Shown one piece after another: positions 52,421 through 61,289 of a stretch of DNA of 64,000 nt. Numbering within the stretch: position 1 is the first letter of the stretch; every line of letters begins with the position of its first letter. The position numbers and the translations under genes are program-made. The stretch lies in contig NZ_JAMXEX010000010.1 of NCBI RefSeq assembly GCF_025370775.1, forward strand, positions 129,131-193,130, given 5' to 3'. Source of the DNA: Ancylothrix sp. D3o (GTDB lineage: Bacteria; Cyanobacteriota; Cyanobacteriia; Cyanobacteriales; Oscillatoriaceae). The notes beneath the pieces are model-generated. The model had not been told where the DNA came from. It made no database searches and saw only the letters and a list, made by a program, of their open reading frames with translations.

Positions 52421-52763
52421 GATGGTCTTATCCTATAATTTTTCTGCCATTATTCCTTGTATTGTAAAAAAAATTTAATTTTCCGACTTCATCCTTCTGA
52501 AAGATTTAGCCACTAGAAAAACCCTAGCAATTTAGCCTTTAAATAATTACCCCTTTTGATAGATGAATCCCTAAATTATTTTTCTAGCCCAGCCACAAAC
52601 CTCTGTAAACATTGAATTTACGTTTGTTGATCTGTATCTTTGAGAATAAGCTAGGGGTGGTGAGAGCGATCTCAACTCTTATAACCAACGATAGATATAA
52701 TTAATAAAAATTTTCGATACAATAAATTTCAAATACAGAATTTACCCAACAAAAAAAACCCTT
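52421..52763. other. divergent intergenic region
   Basis: About 340 AT-rich bases between the divergent PRC-barrel and membrane-protein genes, so promoters for both are expected. No specific operator or repeat was recognised. Confidence 0.4.
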
Positions 52764-53378
52764 ATGACTTCTTATTCAGAACGAACAGGCAATCAACTTT
52801 CTGATCCCGCAATTATTAATCCCGTTGTTGATTACCATGATCGAGTTCGCTGGGGCCCAATTATCGGCGGAATTGTTATTGCTATTAGCACCCAGCTAAT
52901 CTTAAGCGCATTGGGAGCCGCGATTGGACTCAGTGCCGGTGCGAGTGGTGCTAATGCAGGAAACGTCGGTTTAGGAGTAGGAATTTGGTCAATTATTAGC
53001 TTACTGATTTCCCTGTTTTTAGGTAGTTGGGTAATGGCGCTTTCTTGCGGCCCAATGAACAAAAAAACAGCCCTTTTAAATGCAGCTATTTTGTGGGGAA
53101 CCACGTTAGCTTTGAGTTCTTGGTTATTAGTCAGCGGCATTTCTGGTCTTTTTGGAGCAGTGGCTTCTAATGCCGGCGAAATTGCAAATCAAGTGCAACA
53201 ACCAGGAGGCGTTAATATTCCCAACCAAGCCCCTAATGTAAGCATAAACGATGCTCGCAACGCCGCAGCAAATACTGCTAAAGGTGCATGGTCATTTTTA
53301 TTTGGTTCCTTACTTGGTTTAATTTCCTCAATGATTGGTGCTTCCGTGGGCGCTCGCAAACCTCGCGTTTATTCCTAA
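52764..53378 (+). CDS. multi-pass membrane protein of unknown function
   Basis: A 204-residue protein with about four hydrophobic segments. A conserved-looking start YHDRVRWGPIIGGIVIAISTQLILSALG precedes glycine-rich helices (GASGANAGNVGLGVGIWSII); an ISGLFGAVASNAGEI segment and a polar loop precede the last helix (GSLLGLISSMIGASVGARKP). Similar small membrane proteins occur near PRC-barrel/DUF2382 genes in cyanobacteria. Not a recognised transporter. Confidence 0.72.
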   Translation: MTSYSERTGNQLSDPAIINPVVDYHDRVRWGPIIGGIVIAISTQLILSALGAAIGLSAGASGANAGNVGLGVGIWSIISLLISLFLGSWVMALSCGPMNKKTALLNAAILWGTTLALSSWLLVSGISGLFGAVASNAGEIANQVQQPGGVNIPNQAPNVSINDARNAAANTAKGAWSFLFGSLLGLISSMIGASVGARKPRVYS

Positions 53379-53565
53379 AAATCCCCAATAAAATACAATG
53401 CGCTCCTCATCTTTGCATTCGCCAAACTCCGACAAATACAACCATTGTCGGAGTATTTTGTAGCCTTTATTTTTTGTAACCGGCTGGCAAACTAAGTCAA
53501 GAGATAGAGGCAAAACTTTTAATCTTTAAATACGATAAACAAGAAAGTTTGTGTAGCCAGCATTT

Positions 53566-54576
53566 ATGACTTTCCAAACATCCGTTGCAACAGCGTGGCA
53601 AAAAGTGCAAAACATGGGCAATAGCTTAATTGTGTTGTTGCCAAATTTGATTTTAGCCACCATCGTTTTCTTCATCTTTTTTTTCATAGCAAGGGTGTTG
53701 AAATACAGCGTTAAACGCCTGACACGCCGGCACCGGCAAGCCAGAAATTTAGGATTAGTTCTCGGTCGTTTGTCGCAAGGCATCACGATTTTAATAGGTC
53801 TATTTGTTGCCCTTTCCATCGTCATACCTTCCTTCAAAGCCGGAGATTTAATTCAACTGCTGGGAATCAGTGGAGTTGCTATTGGTTTTGCCTTCCGCGA
53901 CATTTTGCAAAACTTCCTCGCCGGCATTTTAATTTTATTAACCGAACCGTTTCAAATTGACGACCAAATTGTCTATAAAGGTTTTGAGGGAACCGTCGAG
54001 AATATTCAAACTCGCGCCACCACCATTAAAACCTATGACGGACGCCGAATTGTCATTCCCAACTCAGAACTTTTTACCAATGCCGTGATGGTTAATACCG
54101 CCTTTGAACACCGCAGAGTCGAGTATGATATTGGCATTGGTTACGGTGATGATATTCACAAAGCCAAGCAATTAATTTTAGAAGCAATTGCCAGCGTAGA
54201 CGAAGTATTAAAAAATCCCGCTCCCGATGCTTTGGTGATGGAACTTGCAGGTAGTACGGTCGATATTCGTGCTCGTTGGTGGGTGAATCCACCCAACCGC
54301 GCCAGCACCTTAGATTCCCGCGACAAAGTATTAACAGCCATTAAAAACAAACTGATGAAAAATGGAATTGATTTGCCATTTCCAACCCAACAAATATTAT
54401 TTCATGATCAAACCGAAGAAACCGATGGAGATCGCAGCCGGCAACGCGAAGGATGGCCCGCCGGCCAGGGAAATGTGCCAAAACCACGCAGCATTGGCGG
54501 TTCTCTGAGAAAACTAGCGGAAATGCGATCCCAAACAAACGGTAACAGTAGCATTGAAAACCAAAATCACGAATGA
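53566..54576 (+). CDS. MscS-type mechanosensitive ion channel
   Basis: Small-conductance mechanosensitive channel that opens on osmotic downshock. Three transmembrane segments (about 23-44, 68-90, 95-120); TM3 and the beta domain carry GISGVAIGFAFRDILQNFLAGILIL, then LTEPFQIDDQIVYKGFEGTVENIQTRATTIKTYDGRRIVIPNS. The C-terminal alpha/beta domain follows (EYDIGIGYGDDIHKAKQLI) and a disordered tail of about 50 residues. The protein is 336 residues, standard size plus tail. Confidence 0.92.
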   Translation: MTFQTSVATAWQKVQNMGNSLIVLLPNLILATIVFFIFFFIARVLKYSVKRLTRRHRQARNLGLVLGRLSQGITILIGLFVALSIVIPSFKAGDLIQLLGISGVAIGFAFRDILQNFLAGILILLTEPFQIDDQIVYKGFEGTVENIQTRATTIKTYDGRRIVIPNSELFTNAVMVNTAFEHRRVEYDIGIGYGDDIHKAKQLILEAIASVDEVLKNPAPDALVMELAGSTVDIRARWWVNPPNRASTLDSRDKVLTAIKNKLMKNGIDLPFPTQQILFHDQTEETDGDRSRQREGWPAGQGNVPKPRSIGGSLRKLAEMRSQTNGNSSIENQNHE

Positions 54577-54589
54577 AAGTTAAGCTTTT

Positions 54590-54944
54590 TAAGCTTTGGG
54601 ATTTCTTCTCGCTGTCAAACAATTTCCCTCGGCTTATCGCTATGACAAAAATAACTTTGTGCGGGTGATTGTTGAGCCGGTAACATTTAGTGGGGTTATT
54701 GATGCTGCTTTTAATCAAATTCGCCAATATGGAAGCACAAGTGTAGCGGTAATGATTCATTTTTTAGAGGCAATTGCCACCATTGCAGAACGCACAAGCA
54801 ACCAAAAAAAACAGCATTTGTTTATTGCACTATGCCACTGCAATTGAGCGAGCAAGACGGCAAATTTATGAACAGTTAGATCGGCAAGATATTGAAGAGC
54901 GCTATCCAGCAGCATTACGAGCCATTGAACACAGTCAAAAATAG
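54590..54944 (+). pseudogene. truncated and frameshifted DUF2254-family remnant
   Basis: The frame LAVKQFPSAYRYDKNNFVRV then TFSGVIDAAFNQIRQYGSTS and EAIATIAERTSNQKK is the C-terminal part of a DUF2254 membrane protein. At a run of A bases near 54810 the coding frame shifts, and LHYATAIERARRQIYEQLDR then QDIEERYPAALRAIE continues to the stop at 54944. The membrane-spanning N-terminal half is absent, so the gene is dead. Confidence 0.7.
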
Positions 54945-54979
54945 CTTTTAAATTAGGTAATTATCAGACTCCAAATATT

Positions 54980-55780
54980 ATGAGCCATCAAACTACCTCA
55001 GAAAAAAGTACATTAAAACAAGAACGCTGGGAAGTTCTCGAACAACTTGAGGACTGGCTAGAAACGCCCATGTTTTTGTTGGGTTTTGCCTGGCTGGCGC
55101 TTTTGGGAATTGATTTAATTTTTGGGTTAAATCCTTTTTTGGAAACAATTAGTAATTTGATATGGATTTTGTTTATTGTAGATTTTATTGTCAAATTCAC
55201 TTTAGCTCCAAATAAATTAAGTTATTTGAGAGCCAATTGGCTAACAGCATTTTCCTTATTATTACCGGCATTGCGTTTATTTAGAGCCGTGCGAGTTTTT
55301 CAAATTTTAAGAGCAGCGCGAGGACTGCGTTTAGTGCGCGTGATTAGTTCTCTTAACCGGGGAATGCGAACGCTGAGAGCAAGTATGAGCCGCCGAGGTT
55401 TCGGTTATGTAATCGCGCTAACATTGGTAGTGACACTAATCGGATCGGCGGGAATGTATGCCTTTGAAAAAGACACGACAGAGGGTTTTAAAGATTACGG
55501 AACGGCGCTTTGGTGGACGGCGATGGTGATGACAACAATGGGGTCAGAATCTTGGCCAAAAACAGCAGAAGGACGGGTACTTTGCCTGGTTTTATCGCTT
55601 TATGGATTCGCTGTTTTTGGGTATGTAACGGCGGCGTTGGCGACGTTTTTTGTGGGGCGAGATGCAGAAGATGAGCAAGCAGAAGTGGCCGGTGCAAAGG
55701 CTCTTGCAGCATTACATCAAGAAATTACAGCCATGAGAGCAGAAATTCAAGTGCTTTTGCAGCAAAAATCGGATGCTTAA
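54980..55780 (+). CDS. voltage-gated-like ion channel with non-canonical filter
   Basis: A 266-residue six-helix channel subunit. S4 is a clear voltage-sensor helix with regularly spaced arginines (LRLFRAVRVFQILRAARGLRL). The pore loop reads MVMTTMGSESWPKTAEGR where potassium channels have TTVGYGDxxP, so the GYG selectivity signature is replaced by GSES. S6 is VLCLVLSLYGFAVFGYVTA. A C-terminal coiled coil (EITAMRAEIQVLL) may assemble tetramers. Ion selectivity cannot be predicted and may not be potassium. Confidence 0.82.
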   Translation: MSHQTTSEKSTLKQERWEVLEQLEDWLETPMFLLGFAWLALLGIDLIFGLNPFLETISNLIWILFIVDFIVKFTLAPNKLSYLRANWLTAFSLLLPALRLFRAVRVFQILRAARGLRLVRVISSLNRGMRTLRASMSRRGFGYVIALTLVVTLIGSAGMYAFEKDTTEGFKDYGTALWWTAMVMTTMGSESWPKTAEGRVLCLVLSLYGFAVFGYVTAALATFFVGRDAEDEQAEVAGAKALAALHQEITAMRAEIQVLLQQKSDA

Positions 55781-55822
55781 AGAAAGTTTGTTCGATTTTA
55801 ACGCTTGGAGGAATCTAAAATT

Positions 55823-56590
55823 ATGTTACTTGTTGCAGAATCTTCGAGTTTGATTTACCTTCCGTTTTTGTCAGGAATAATGGCCTTAATTCTTGCCATT
55901 ATTCACATTTTTTCAGGAAAATTGCTTTTTTTAAAAGGAATTCCTCGCAACGCATGGCTTTCGATTGGAAGCGGCGTCTCAGTTGCCTATATTTTTGTCC
56001 ATATTTTACCCGAACTCAGCGAAGCGCAGGAGACGGTTAATCAGGCGACTGAGCAAGTTTTGGGGTTTTTGGAGCACCATGTTTACCTTGTTGCCTTGTT
56101 AGGAATGAGTTCATTTTATGGTTTAGAAAAAGCCGCATTAAGGTCACGAAACCGCAATCAAAAAGCGGGAAACGGAGATGTAACAGAACCAGAGATTTTT
56201 TGGCTACATATTGCTTTTTTTGCTGTTTATAATGCCTTGATTGGTTATTTGTTAGTTCACCGAGAAGAACCAGGTTTGCTGAGTCTGTTGTTGTTCTTCT
56301 TGGCAATGGCTTTACATTTTGTTGTCAATGATTATGGCTTGCGGGAAAATCATAAACACATTTATGATCATGTAGGCCGGTGGATTTTGGCCGCAGCGAT
56401 TATTGCCGGTTGGGCGATTGGAATAGGCACAGAAATTGATAAGAATTCTCTGGCATTACTTTTTGCTTTTTTAGCCGGCGGTGTGGTTTTGAATGCGCTT
56501 AAAGAAGAATTACCCGAAAATAGGGAAAGCCGGTTCTGGGCGTTTGCTTTGGGTGCGGCGATTTATGCCACTTTACTGATAGCTATTTAA
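55823..56590 (+). CDS. membrane protein, possibly distant ZIP-family metal transporter
   Basis: A 255-residue protein with about seven hydrophobic helices. FVHILPELSEA resembles the H-x-x-P-E motif of ZIP helix 4, and HFVVNDYGLRENH sits where the second histidine motif would be, but the match is weak. ATG 55823 is chosen over a TTG at 55805 because GGAGGAA lies at 55807-55813, an ideal spacing. It follows the channel gene by 42 bases and is likely cotranscribed. Confidence 0.65.
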   Translation: MLLVAESSSLIYLPFLSGIMALILAIIHIFSGKLLFLKGIPRNAWLSIGSGVSVAYIFVHILPELSEAQETVNQATEQVLGFLEHHVYLVALLGMSSFYGLEKAALRSRNRNQKAGNGDVTEPEIFWLHIAFFAVYNALIGYLLVHREEPGLLSLLLFFLAMALHFVVNDYGLRENHKHIYDHVGRWILAAAIIAGWAIGIGTEIDKNSLALLFAFLAGGVVLNALKEELPENRESRFWAFALGAAIYATLLIAI

Positions 56591-56609
56591 GCAAAAATGC
56601 TGGCTTTAA

Positions 56610-57179
56610 TTAATCATGCTGAAGCCAACTTAACAGCCCCAAAGAAGTAACTACACCCACAAAATGAGCCGCAATTCCATTAAGATTTGCCACAACTACA
56701 AAAACATCTAAAGCCCGAATAATTCGGTTAGCATCGGTGATAGCAACTCCGGGGGGTTGGGACACAGATTTTGCCACCAAAACCCCCACCGTTGAACCGG
56801 CACCTAAAATACCTAATAAAATTCCCACTAAACTCACAATTACTGCCAAACGTAGCATTTTAAGGGTATCGCTTTTACTGGGATGATCTTCAATATTAGG
56901 TTTTGCTAAACCTTTGGCGATTCGAGTGTAGCGATAGGCAAAAAAGATATTCGCAAAAAGCGCAAAAACAGCACAACAAGCCCAAAAAATACCGATACTA
57001 ATTCCGGGGTTTAATTCCGTGCTAAAATTTCGCCCAGAACTCGCAAAAATTAACACTAATCCTGACCCAAGAGTAAAAGCTAACTCCACCCAAAAAGCAA
57101 GCCAACCAAGGGCACGAAATGCGCTGATAATTCTTTGTTTAGTTGGACTGATGGAGTAGGTTTCTTGTTGAGTTTGCAT
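56610..57179 (-). CDS. DUF3611 family membrane protein
   Basis: A 189-residue protein with four hydrophobic segments: ALGWLAFWVELAFTLGSGLVLIFA (residues about 22-45), GIFWACCAVFALFANIFFAYRYTRIAKGLA, AVIVSLVGILLGILGAGSTVGVL and a C-terminal VVANLNGIAAHFVGVVTSLG. It matches DUF3611, found in cyanobacteria and chloroplasts (function unclear). The ATG at 57179 (MQTQQETY) is preferred over GTG 57200. Confidence 0.82.
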   Translation of the reverse strand: MQTQQETYSISPTKQRIISAFRALGWLAFWVELAFTLGSGLVLIFASSGRNFSTELNPGISIGIFWACCAVFALFANIFFAYRYTRIAKGLAKPNIEDHPSKSDTLKMLRLAVIVSLVGILLGILGAGSTVGVLVAKSVSQPPGVAITDANRIIRALDVFVVVANLNGIAAHFVGVVTSLGLLSWLQHD

Positions 57180-57442
57180 AGGTTTTTTGGGTGGCTGCAC
57201 TTATGTTGAATTTTACAGCGCCGGCCAAATTTATGCCTCCGTCTGGGGAAAGAATATTGTCTATAAAAGCTTTATTCCCTAAGTTGGGTTAAGCATAGTA
57301 AAAAACCCAACAACCGCCGATTACTCGCTTTTTTCAAGCAACAATTTGCTTAAAAAGTACCCGTGTTGCACGCCGTACAATAATGCAAGAAAAATTGAGC
57401 GCTGTCCCCACAATTTGCTAAACTCCAATTTCAGAGAGTTTA

Positions 57443-58678
57443 ATGGGGAATTGCGCCCCTGGTGGCAAAGTGGCTCAAACTGCACAAAAAAACGATTTTT
57501 CATGGTCTTTTTGGCCGGTACTTCCAATTTATCCCTACCGTGAGCGGCGCACAATTTGTCAAGAAGTCGTCAAAGATGCGATTTGGACATTTGACCAGAT
57601 ACAAGGTATATTCTACGTTGTAGTCCCCATTCGCATGACGGTGGTAAAGCTGGAAGAAGGCGGTTTGCTAGTGTATGCTCCAGTAGCACCCACCGGCGAA
57701 TGTCTGCGACTGATGCGAGAGTTAGAAGCGAAACATGGTGAAGTTAAGTATATTATTTTGCCCACAATTTCTGGTTTAGAACATAAAGTTTTTGTGGGCC
57801 CCTTTGCGCGATTTTTTAAAAAAGCACAAGTTTATGTTGCACCTTCTCAGTGGAGTTTTCCATTAAATTTACCTTTAACTTGGCTTGGTTTTCCCCGCCA
57901 ACGCACGCATATTTTGCCAGAAGATTGCAGCGAAACTCCGTTTGCTAATCAATTTAATTATGCAATATTAGGGCCCGTTTATTTAGGCCCAGGCCGGTTT
58001 GCAGAAGTAGCTTTTTTTGATAAGCGAACCAGCACATTATTAGTCGCAGATTCGATAGTTTCGATTCCCGAAAATCCGCCTCCTATTGTGCAAATTAACC
58101 CCTATGCTTTGCTTTATCATGCAAAGGAAAATGCAGCAGATATTATCGAAGACACACAAGAAAGCCGGCGTAAAGGATGGCAGAGAATTTGTTTATTTGC
58201 TATGTATTTTAACCCCAGCGTTTTAGACGTTCCCACCTGGAAAGAAGCATGGCAAGATGCTGGCAAAGCAAAGGATCGTTCCAGACAAGGTTATTTTGGT
58301 TTATTTCCCTTTAAATGGCAGCCAGACTGGAAACGCGCCTTTGATGCGTTGAGAGGCGATGGCCGGTTATTTGTTGCACCGATTCTGCAAACGCTGATAT
58401 TAAATCGTGCACCCAAAGAAACAATAGACTGGGCAAATTTAGTGGCCGGTTGGAATTTTGAGAGAATTATTCCCTGTCATTTTGATGCCCCCATTAACGC
58501 AACACCACAACAGTTTAGACAAGCCTTTTCTTTCCTAGAAAAACACCCTGCCATTAGTGCCGGCTTGTTTGCAACTGATACTTATCCTTTGCCAGAAATT
58601 GAGTTTAAATTGTTGAGAGCAATTGATCAAGGCTTGAGTAAATCAGGAATCGTGCCCGCATCCAAAGAAAAAATATAA
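57443..58678 (+). CDS. DUF4336 domain-containing protein
   Basis: A 411-residue protein with a metallo-beta-lactamase-like outline as described for DUF4336: VVVPIRMTVVKLEEGGLLVYAPVAPT, YIILPTISGLEHKVFVGPFAR (a modified metal site lacking the HxHxDH motif), FFDKRTSTLLVADSIVSI and ERIIPCHFDAPI. The N-terminal 30 residues are unconserved. Found in cyanobacteria and plants; no enzymatic activity is known. Confidence 0.85.
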   Translation: MGNCAPGGKVAQTAQKNDFSWSFWPVLPIYPYRERRTICQEVVKDAIWTFDQIQGIFYVVVPIRMTVVKLEEGGLLVYAPVAPTGECLRLMRELEAKHGEVKYIILPTISGLEHKVFVGPFARFFKKAQVYVAPSQWSFPLNLPLTWLGFPRQRTHILPEDCSETPFANQFNYAILGPVYLGPGRFAEVAFFDKRTSTLLVADSIVSIPENPPPIVQINPYALLYHAKENAADIIEDTQESRRKGWQRICLFAMYFNPSVLDVPTWKEAWQDAGKAKDRSRQGYFGLFPFKWQPDWKRAFDALRGDGRLFVAPILQTLILNRAPKETIDWANLVAGWNFERIIPCHFDAPINATPQQFRQAFSFLEKHPAISAGLFATDTYPLPEIEFKLLRAIDQGLSKSGIVPASKEKI

Positions 58679-58697
58679 CCCCCCGACAAAAAAATCA

Positions 58698-58728
58698 ACT
58701 TATCTGCGTTCATCTGCGGTTTAAAAAA
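58698..58728. repeat. dispersed intergenic repeat, copy G
   Basis: ACTTATCTGCGTTCATCTGC followed by GGTTTAAAAAA: only the CTGCGGTT half of the family. It lies between convergent genes. Confidence 0.6.
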
Positions 58729-58746
58729 CCCAAACTTTCAACATAA

Positions 58747-58765
58747 GGCCGGCCTGAAACCGGCC
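58747..58765. terminator. short GC hairpin between convergent genes
   Basis: GGCCGG/CCGGCC stem with a 7-base loop followed by AAAA; a likely terminator for ilvA on the minus strand. Confidence 0.45.
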
Positions 58766-58773
58766 CAAAAAAC

Positions 58774-60285
58774 CTACCCTAAAAACAACTTATAAGCCGG
58801 ATTCTCACTTTCATCCCAATACTGATAACCAAGCGAATCAAGAAAAGCCTGCCATTCCTGCATTTCCTCCGGCGGAACTTGCATACCCACAGCAATACGC
58901 CCATAATCAGCACCATTATTGCGATAATGGAACATACTAATATTCCAATTTGGACTCATAGAAGCCACAAACTTCATCAAAGCACCCGGACGTTCTGGAA
59001 ACTCAAAACGATACAATAATTCATGGTGAGCAAGCGGCGATCTTCCCCCTACCATGTGCCGTAAATGTAACTTCGTCAACTCATCATCCGTTAAATCAAT
59101 CGTCCTTAAACCTTGCGCCTCAAAACTCTCCACAATCTTCACTGCATCCGCACGATTTTGAATTTGCACCCCCACAAAAATATGTGCTTCTTTTTCCTCA
59201 GCAATACGGTAATTAAACTCCGTTAAATTTCGGCGTCCTAAACAATCACAAAACTTACGCAAACTCCCCCGTTTTTCAGGAATCGTCACCGCAAAAATAG
59301 CCTCCCGCCGTTCCCCTAATTCCGCACGTTCTGCCACAAAACGAAGCCGGTCAAAATTCATATTTGCACCGCAAGCAACCGCCACTAAACTTTGCCCCTC
59401 AATTTGCTCGCGTTCTACATAAGCTTTTGCCCCCGCAACAGCCAAAGCACCAGCCGGTTCCAAAATTGATCTTGTATCTTCAAAAACATCCTTAATCGCC
59501 GCACAAGTGTCATCCGTATCCACTAAAATAATCTCATCCACATATTGCTGACAAAGCCGAAAAGTCTCTTCTCCAACTTCCCGAACAGCGACGCCATCTG
59601 CAAATAAACCAACTTGCGATAAACGCACCCGATGACCGGCCTTTAAAGATTGATTCATTGCATCAGAATCCACCGGCTCGACACCAATAATTTTAATTTC
59701 AGGACGCAATCTTTTCACATAAGCAGCAATTCCAGAAATCAAACCACCGCCACCAATAGCAACAAAAATAGCATGAATTGGTTTTTGATATTGCCGTAAA
59801 ATTTCCATCCCAATTGTACCCTGGCCGGCAATCACATCCGGGTCATCAAACGGGTGAATAAAAGTTAAATTCTTTTCCGCTTCTAACTGGCGAGCAAAAG
59901 CATAAGCATCATCATAAGTATCCCCATGCAAAACCACTTCTCCGCCGCGAGCTTTCACCGCATTAATTTTAACTTGAGGCGTAGTTACAGGCATCACAAT
60001 TATCGCACGAGTACCAAGACGTTTTGCACCCAAAGCCACACCTTGAGCGTGATTGCCGGCGGAGGCTGCAATCACACCTTGTGCCAGCAGATCAGGTGGT
60101 AATTGTGCCATTTTGTTATAGGCACCGCGCAGTTTAAAAGAAAACACAGACTGCATATCTTCACGTTTGAGCAGCAGTTTATTGTTGAGCCGTGTTGACA
60201 GGTTTGGTGCCACTTCCAGGGGAGTTTCCTGAGCAACATCGTAAACGCGAGCAGTGAGAATTTGAACCAGGTAATCGCAATACAT
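58774..60285 (-). CDS. ilvA: threonine ammonia-lyase, biosynthetic
   Basis: PLP enzyme converting threonine to 2-oxobutanoate, the first step of isoleucine synthesis. The PLP lysine is in SVFSFKLRGAYNKM; GVIAASAGNHAQGVALGAK and AIFVAIGGGGLISGIA are the substrate and phosphate loops. Two C-terminal regulatory ACT-like domains (about 330-415 and 420-500; FAVTIPEKRGSLRKFCDCLG and YRFEFPERPGALMKFVASM) bind isoleucine and valine. The protein is 503 residues, the long feedback-regulated form. Confidence 0.95.
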   Translation of the reverse strand: MYCDYLVQILTARVYDVAQETPLEVAPNLSTRLNNKLLLKREDMQSVFSFKLRGAYNKMAQLPPDLLAQGVIAASAGNHAQGVALGAKRLGTRAIIVMPVTTPQVKINAVKARGGEVVLHGDTYDDAYAFARQLEAEKNLTFIHPFDDPDVIAGQGTIGMEILRQYQKPIHAIFVAIGGGGLISGIAAYVKRLRPEIKIIGVEPVDSDAMNQSLKAGHRVRLSQVGLFADGVAVREVGEETFRLCQQYVDEIILVDTDDTCAAIKDVFEDTRSILEPAGALAVAGAKAYVEREQIEGQSLVAVACGANMNFDRLRFVAERAELGERREAIFAVTIPEKRGSLRKFCDCLGRRNLTEFNYRIAEEKEAHIFVGVQIQNRADAVKIVESFEAQGLRTIDLTDDELTKLHLRHMVGGRSPLAHHELLYRFEFPERPGALMKFVASMSPNWNISMFHYRNNGADYGRIAVGMQVPPEEMQEWQAFLDSLGYQYWDESENPAYKLFLG

Positions 60286-60346
60286 AGGTTAAAAGGTTAG
60301 GGGCCGGTTGGTTTATAATTTTACTGTATTTGTGACACCGGCTACT

Positions 60347-60736
60347 TTACTGTAAAAATTGAGCGATTTGATAAGCCAGCACTGCCGAATCCGCCGTTAA
60401 AATTATCAACTTATGCTGTAGCGATTGACAAATTAGCAAACGGTCAAATGGATCGCGGTGGAGTGGGGGTAATTTAATTAATTGAGCCACACTTGCTTCA
60501 TCAATTCGTAAGCTTTTTATTTTGTGGAGTTCGCGTTGTTTTGGTAAATAAATTTCTGGAGATTCTGGTAAAGGTAGTTTTCCCAATTGATATTTAATGA
60601 TACACTCCCACAATGAAACTACGCTTAAATACACAGTGTTGTTAGACTCTTGAATGTTCTCTCTAAACTTGGCTGATAGCTGATTATTCCCGCTAATCAA
60701 CCAGAGGAATATGTGAGTATCTAATAATAATTGCAT
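60347..60736 (-). CDS. PIN-domain toxin (VapC type)
   Basis: A 129-residue PIN RNase: MQLLLDTHIFLWLISG carries the first aspartate, SVVSLWECIIKYQLGKL the conserved acidic residue of helix 3, and HRDPFDRLLICQSL plus TADSAVLAY the remaining acidic sites. The gene begins 3 bases after the upstream antitoxin stop. It belongs to the same PIN subgroup with the HRDPFDR motif as many cyanobacterial toxins. Confidence 0.87.
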   Translation of the reverse strand: MQLLLDTHIFLWLISGNNQLSAKFRENIQESNNTVYLSVVSLWECIIKYQLGKLPLPESPEIYLPKQRELHKIKSLRIDEASVAQLIKLPPLHRDPFDRLLICQSLQHKLIILTADSAVLAYQIAQFLQ

Positions 60737-60739
60737 CGC

Positions 60740-60973
60740 TTATGAGTTTCCTTCAAAGTCTTGCAAAACCTCTTCAGGTAATGGATCGTTAAAGTCAGGG
60801 GGTACTGTAAACTCTCCCGCTGCAAGTCCAAAAGGACGGGGCTCTTTCGGTTCTTCTAACGGGGCCGGTTGGTTTCTGCGAGCTTTTGCAAATAAGAGAA
60901 AGTCTAATACTTCTTCTACAAGAAAATCAGGAGAATTGTTAATTTCTTCAATGAGTTTTTCTTTGGGAGTCAT
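60740..60973 (-). CDS. DUF2281-type antitoxin
   Basis: A 77-residue protein. The N-terminal helix pair (EKLIEEINNSPDFLVEEVLDFLLFAKARR) is a DUF2281-like start, and the proline-rich C-terminal part (FGLAAGEFTVPPDFNDPLPEEVLQDFEG) is the toxin-binding tail. Partner of the adjoining PIN toxin. Confidence 0.8.
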   Translation of the reverse strand: MTPKEKLIEEINNSPDFLVEEVLDFLLFAKARRNQPAPLEEPKEPRPFGLAAGEFTVPPDFNDPLPEEVLQDFEGNS

Positions 60974-61046
60974 TGTCTGATCTATGTTTTAACTAGCAAG
61001 GTGGCAAGTTCCTATAGCAAACGCCTGTAACATACCCAATACCAAC

Positions 61047-61289
61047 ATGATATTAGCATTAAGGGTAAGAATCTCACTACTTCAAGGAAAGGACAAGACA
61101 AAGTGCATCTCCTTGAAAGTATTGGATTTAGTTGATTATAACCATATATCTTTCTTTACAACATCAATGATATCATCTATGTTAAACTTACCTCAATGGG
61201 ATAATCCCAGTCAGAGCGACAGTATCCCATTTCTAAAATTTCTACTCTTATTGCTTTACACACTTACAATACTTTTAGCTGAATTATGA
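61047..61289 (+). CDS. doubtful hypothetical frame before the AIPR gene
   Basis: Eighty codons whose stop overlaps the AIPR start codon by 4 bases (ATGA), which would suggest coupling. The sequence (ISLLQGKDKTKCISLKVLDL) is not recognised, and the hydrophobic C terminus could be chance in an AT-rich leader. Weak evidence. Confidence 0.2.
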   Translation: MILALRVRISLLQGKDKTKCISLKVLDLVDYNHISFFTTSMISSMLNLPQWDNPSQSDSIPFLKFLLLLLYTLTILLAEL

